From Massilia pinisoli (lineage in GTDB: Bacteria; Pseudomonadota; Gammaproteobacteria; Burkholderiales; Burkholderiaceae_D), in assembly GCF_024753285.1 (NCBI RefSeq), contig NZ_JANUGW010000001.1, positions 310,001 through 374,000 of the forward strand: a stretch of DNA of 64,000 nucleotides, read 5' to 3'. Below the pieces are notes generated by a model that saw only the letters and a program-made list of their open reading frames with translations, was not told where the DNA came from and did not search any database. This document shows positions 62,678 through 64,000 of the stretch, piece by piece; positions within the stretch are counted from its first letter, which is position 1; every line of letters starts with the position of its first letter. A program made the position numbers and the translations under genes.

Positions 62678-63706
62678 TCATGGTCCGCAACGGGCAGTGT
62701 AATCAAGCAACATGTCTTCGACAAACAGTTTCGGAGACAAGGGGTGATCGGCCACGGCGCGGCGCTCGTTCGTGGACTTGATCGCCTGCATCAAGTCGGC
62801 CACGTGCACGCGTCCGGCCAATGTCGCGACTTCCCGCTGATACCTCGGATAATACCGGATCACCCCGGACAGCTTGTACGAAAAGACATCATACAGCCAC
62901 CGCTGCTGCCACGCGACGAGGGCGGCCAGCGGCGCCTTGCTCAATTTGTCGGCACTGCGCAACGCCGCGTCGACGCTGGGCTGGGCCAGCACCTGCAGCA
63001 GGCCGTCGAGCTCTTCGCGGCTCCCGATCTCGGCCTGGGCCAGCGCCGCGAGCGGCGCGCCGCCCTGCTCGCGCAGCCAGCCGTCGGCGTCGTTGACGCC
63101 CTGCGCTTCCAGCCACGCGAGCGCTTCGGCATGGTCGGGCATGGGCAATGCGAACTTGCGGCAACGCGACAGGATCGTGGGCAGCAGGCGGTCGAGACCA
63201 TTCGATGCCAGCAGGAACACGGTGCCCGCCGGCGGCTCCTCGAGCGTCTTCAGCAGCGCGTTGGACGCGGGCATATTCAGACTTTCTGCCGGATACAGCA
63301 CGACGACGCGCAAGCCCTGGCGGTGCGTCGAGATGTTCATGAAGTCGGACAGTGCGCGCACCTGCTCGATCTTGATCTCTTTCGACGCCGACTTCGACTT
63401 GGTCTTCTTGTCCTCGGCCGGGGCATCGTCGCCCTCGGCGGCGGGGACGTCATCCTCGAGCGCTTCCGGCCGCACGCGCCGATAGTCCGGGTGATTGCCC
63501 TGCGCGAACCAGCCGCACGATGCGCATGTACCGCACGCGCGCCCGTCCGGCTGCACGTTTTCGCACAGCAGTGCCTGCGCAAACGCTTCGATGAAATCGG
63601 CCTTGCCGATGCCCGCCGGGCCATGGAACAGGATCGCGTGCGGCAGGCGCGCGCGCATCGCCTGCAGGCGCGTCCAGGCGTCCTGCTGCCAAGGATACAT
63701 GCTCAC
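62678..63706 (-). CDS. holB: DNA polymerase III subunit delta-prime
   Basis: A 342-residue clamp-loader subunit. [15 protein letters not shown] is the P-loop-like region, then [20 protein letters not shown] (zinc-binding Cys), [17 protein letters not shown] and [19 protein letters not shown] charged insertion ([16 protein letters not shown]) after DYRR is longer than in E. coli. It overlaps the tmk end by four bases. The start reads [11 protein letters not shown]. Confidence 0.92.
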   Translation of the reverse strand: MSMYPWQQDAWTRLQAMRARLPHAILFHGPAGIGKADFIEAFAQALLCENVQPDGRACGTCASCGWFAQGNHPDYRRVRPEALEDDVPAAEGDDAPAEDKKTKSKSASKEIKIEQVRALSDFMNISTHRQGLRVVVLYPAESLNMPASNALLKTLEEPPAGTVFLLASNGLDRLLPTILSRCRKFALPMPDHAEALAWLEAQGVNDADGWLREQGGAPLAALAQAEIGSREELDGLLQVLAQPSVDAALRSADKLSKAPLAALVAWQQRWLYDVFSYKLSGVIRYYPRYQREVATLAGRVHVADLMQAIKSTNERRAVADHPLSPKLFVEDMLLDYTARCGP

Positions 63707-64000
63707 AGAAACGCCTCCAATGCCGCTTTCAGCGCGGCGCGCACGCCGTCGATGGTTTGCGTGGAATCGATGACGACGATGCGCCCGTCCGATGCTTGCG
63801 CGCGGCGCAGGTATTCGCCCCGCACGCGCGCGAAGAATTCGCCCTGCTCCATCTCGAATTTATCCAGCGTACGCGTGGCGGACAGCCGGGCGCGCGCGAC
63901 GTCGAGGGGGACGTCGAACAGCAATGTGAGGTCGGGCTGCAGGTGCGGATGCACCCATTGCTCCAGCGCCTCGAGCTTGGCCCGATCGAGACCGCGGCCG
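63703..64000 (-). CDS. tmk: Thymidylate kinase, N-terminus beyond the window
   Basis: The visible C-terminal 98 residues of dTMP kinase, which makes dTDP for DNA synthesis. [16 protein letters not shown] is the family's nucleoside-binding strand and helix, [21 protein letters not shown] the lid region, and the end is [15 protein letters not shown]. The P-loop part lies off the right edge. It overlaps holB, as is usual for this operon. Confidence 0.9.
   Translation of the reverse strand, partial: GRGLDRAKLEALEQWVHPHLQPDLTLLFDVPLDVARARLSATRTLDKFEMEQGEFFARVRGEYLRRAQASDGRIVVIDSTQTIDGVRAALKAALEAFL

Overview
The window looks like chromosomal DNA from a high-G+C betaproteobacterium of the Oxalobacteraceae, most likely Massilia or a close relative. 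The grounds are family resemblance read by eye: a Burkholderia-type QueE with a CX14CX2C cluster motif, the tmk-holB-pilZ-tatD gene order, paired DUF5985 membrane proteins, a Gram-negative outer-membrane receptor and LpxO. No database search was possible, so the genus is an inference. I see no rRNA, tRNA, insertion sequence, CRISPR array or prophage block.

Layout. 1-9.1 kb: the start of a PAS histidine kinase (its C-terminus lies off the left edge), a phytanoyl-CoA dioxygenase-like protein, a three-gene set of small proteins, a lipoprotein nuclease, a stress protein with five tandem tyrosine-rich repeats, and a diguanylate cyclase. 9.3-13 kb: queE-queD-tadA (wobble-base tRNA modification), a hydrolase and ldcA. 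13-25.5 kb: an ABC-F ATPase and a dispersed NAD set (nadA-nadC, a Sir2 deacylase, nadB, pnuC), together with two glycosyltransferases and small genes. 26-33.8 kb: an accessory-looking stretch with an orphan tyrosine recombinase, an unusual 493-residue protein, about 1 kb without a gene, a frameshifted helix-turn-helix gene, a cytosolic Cys-rich copper-storage protein with copC-copD, and an SGNH hydrolase. 34-47.3 kb: an MFS pump, a TonB-dependent receptor, a degenerate metallopeptidase-like protein, fdhD, a catalase-like protein, an FdhF-like molybdoenzyme, an HTH-receiver regulator and rlhA.

47.7-54.4 kb is the most interesting part. A sigma-54 activator is followed by a very good sigma-54 promoter and five exported-protein genes: a 614-residue Gly/Ala-rich secreted protein, two small secreted proteins sharing a C-terminal motif with it, a C39 cysteine peptidase, and a coiled-coil plus beta-barrel outer-membrane protein. 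The parts list matches the logic of Pseudomonas Fap functional amyloid (FapC/B/E-like substrates, FapD, FapF), but with different substrates. I propose a Fap-like surface-fibre system under sigma-54 control.

54.4-64 kb: lpxO, small proteins, a vanadium haloperoxidase-like enzyme, a PRMT-like methyltransferase, a second GGDEF protein, and the conserved tmk-holB-pilZ-(GNAT)-tatD-ankyrin run, with tmk cut by the right edge. Several minus-strand neighbours overlap by 4-5 bases (TGATG, GTGA), indicating tight operons.
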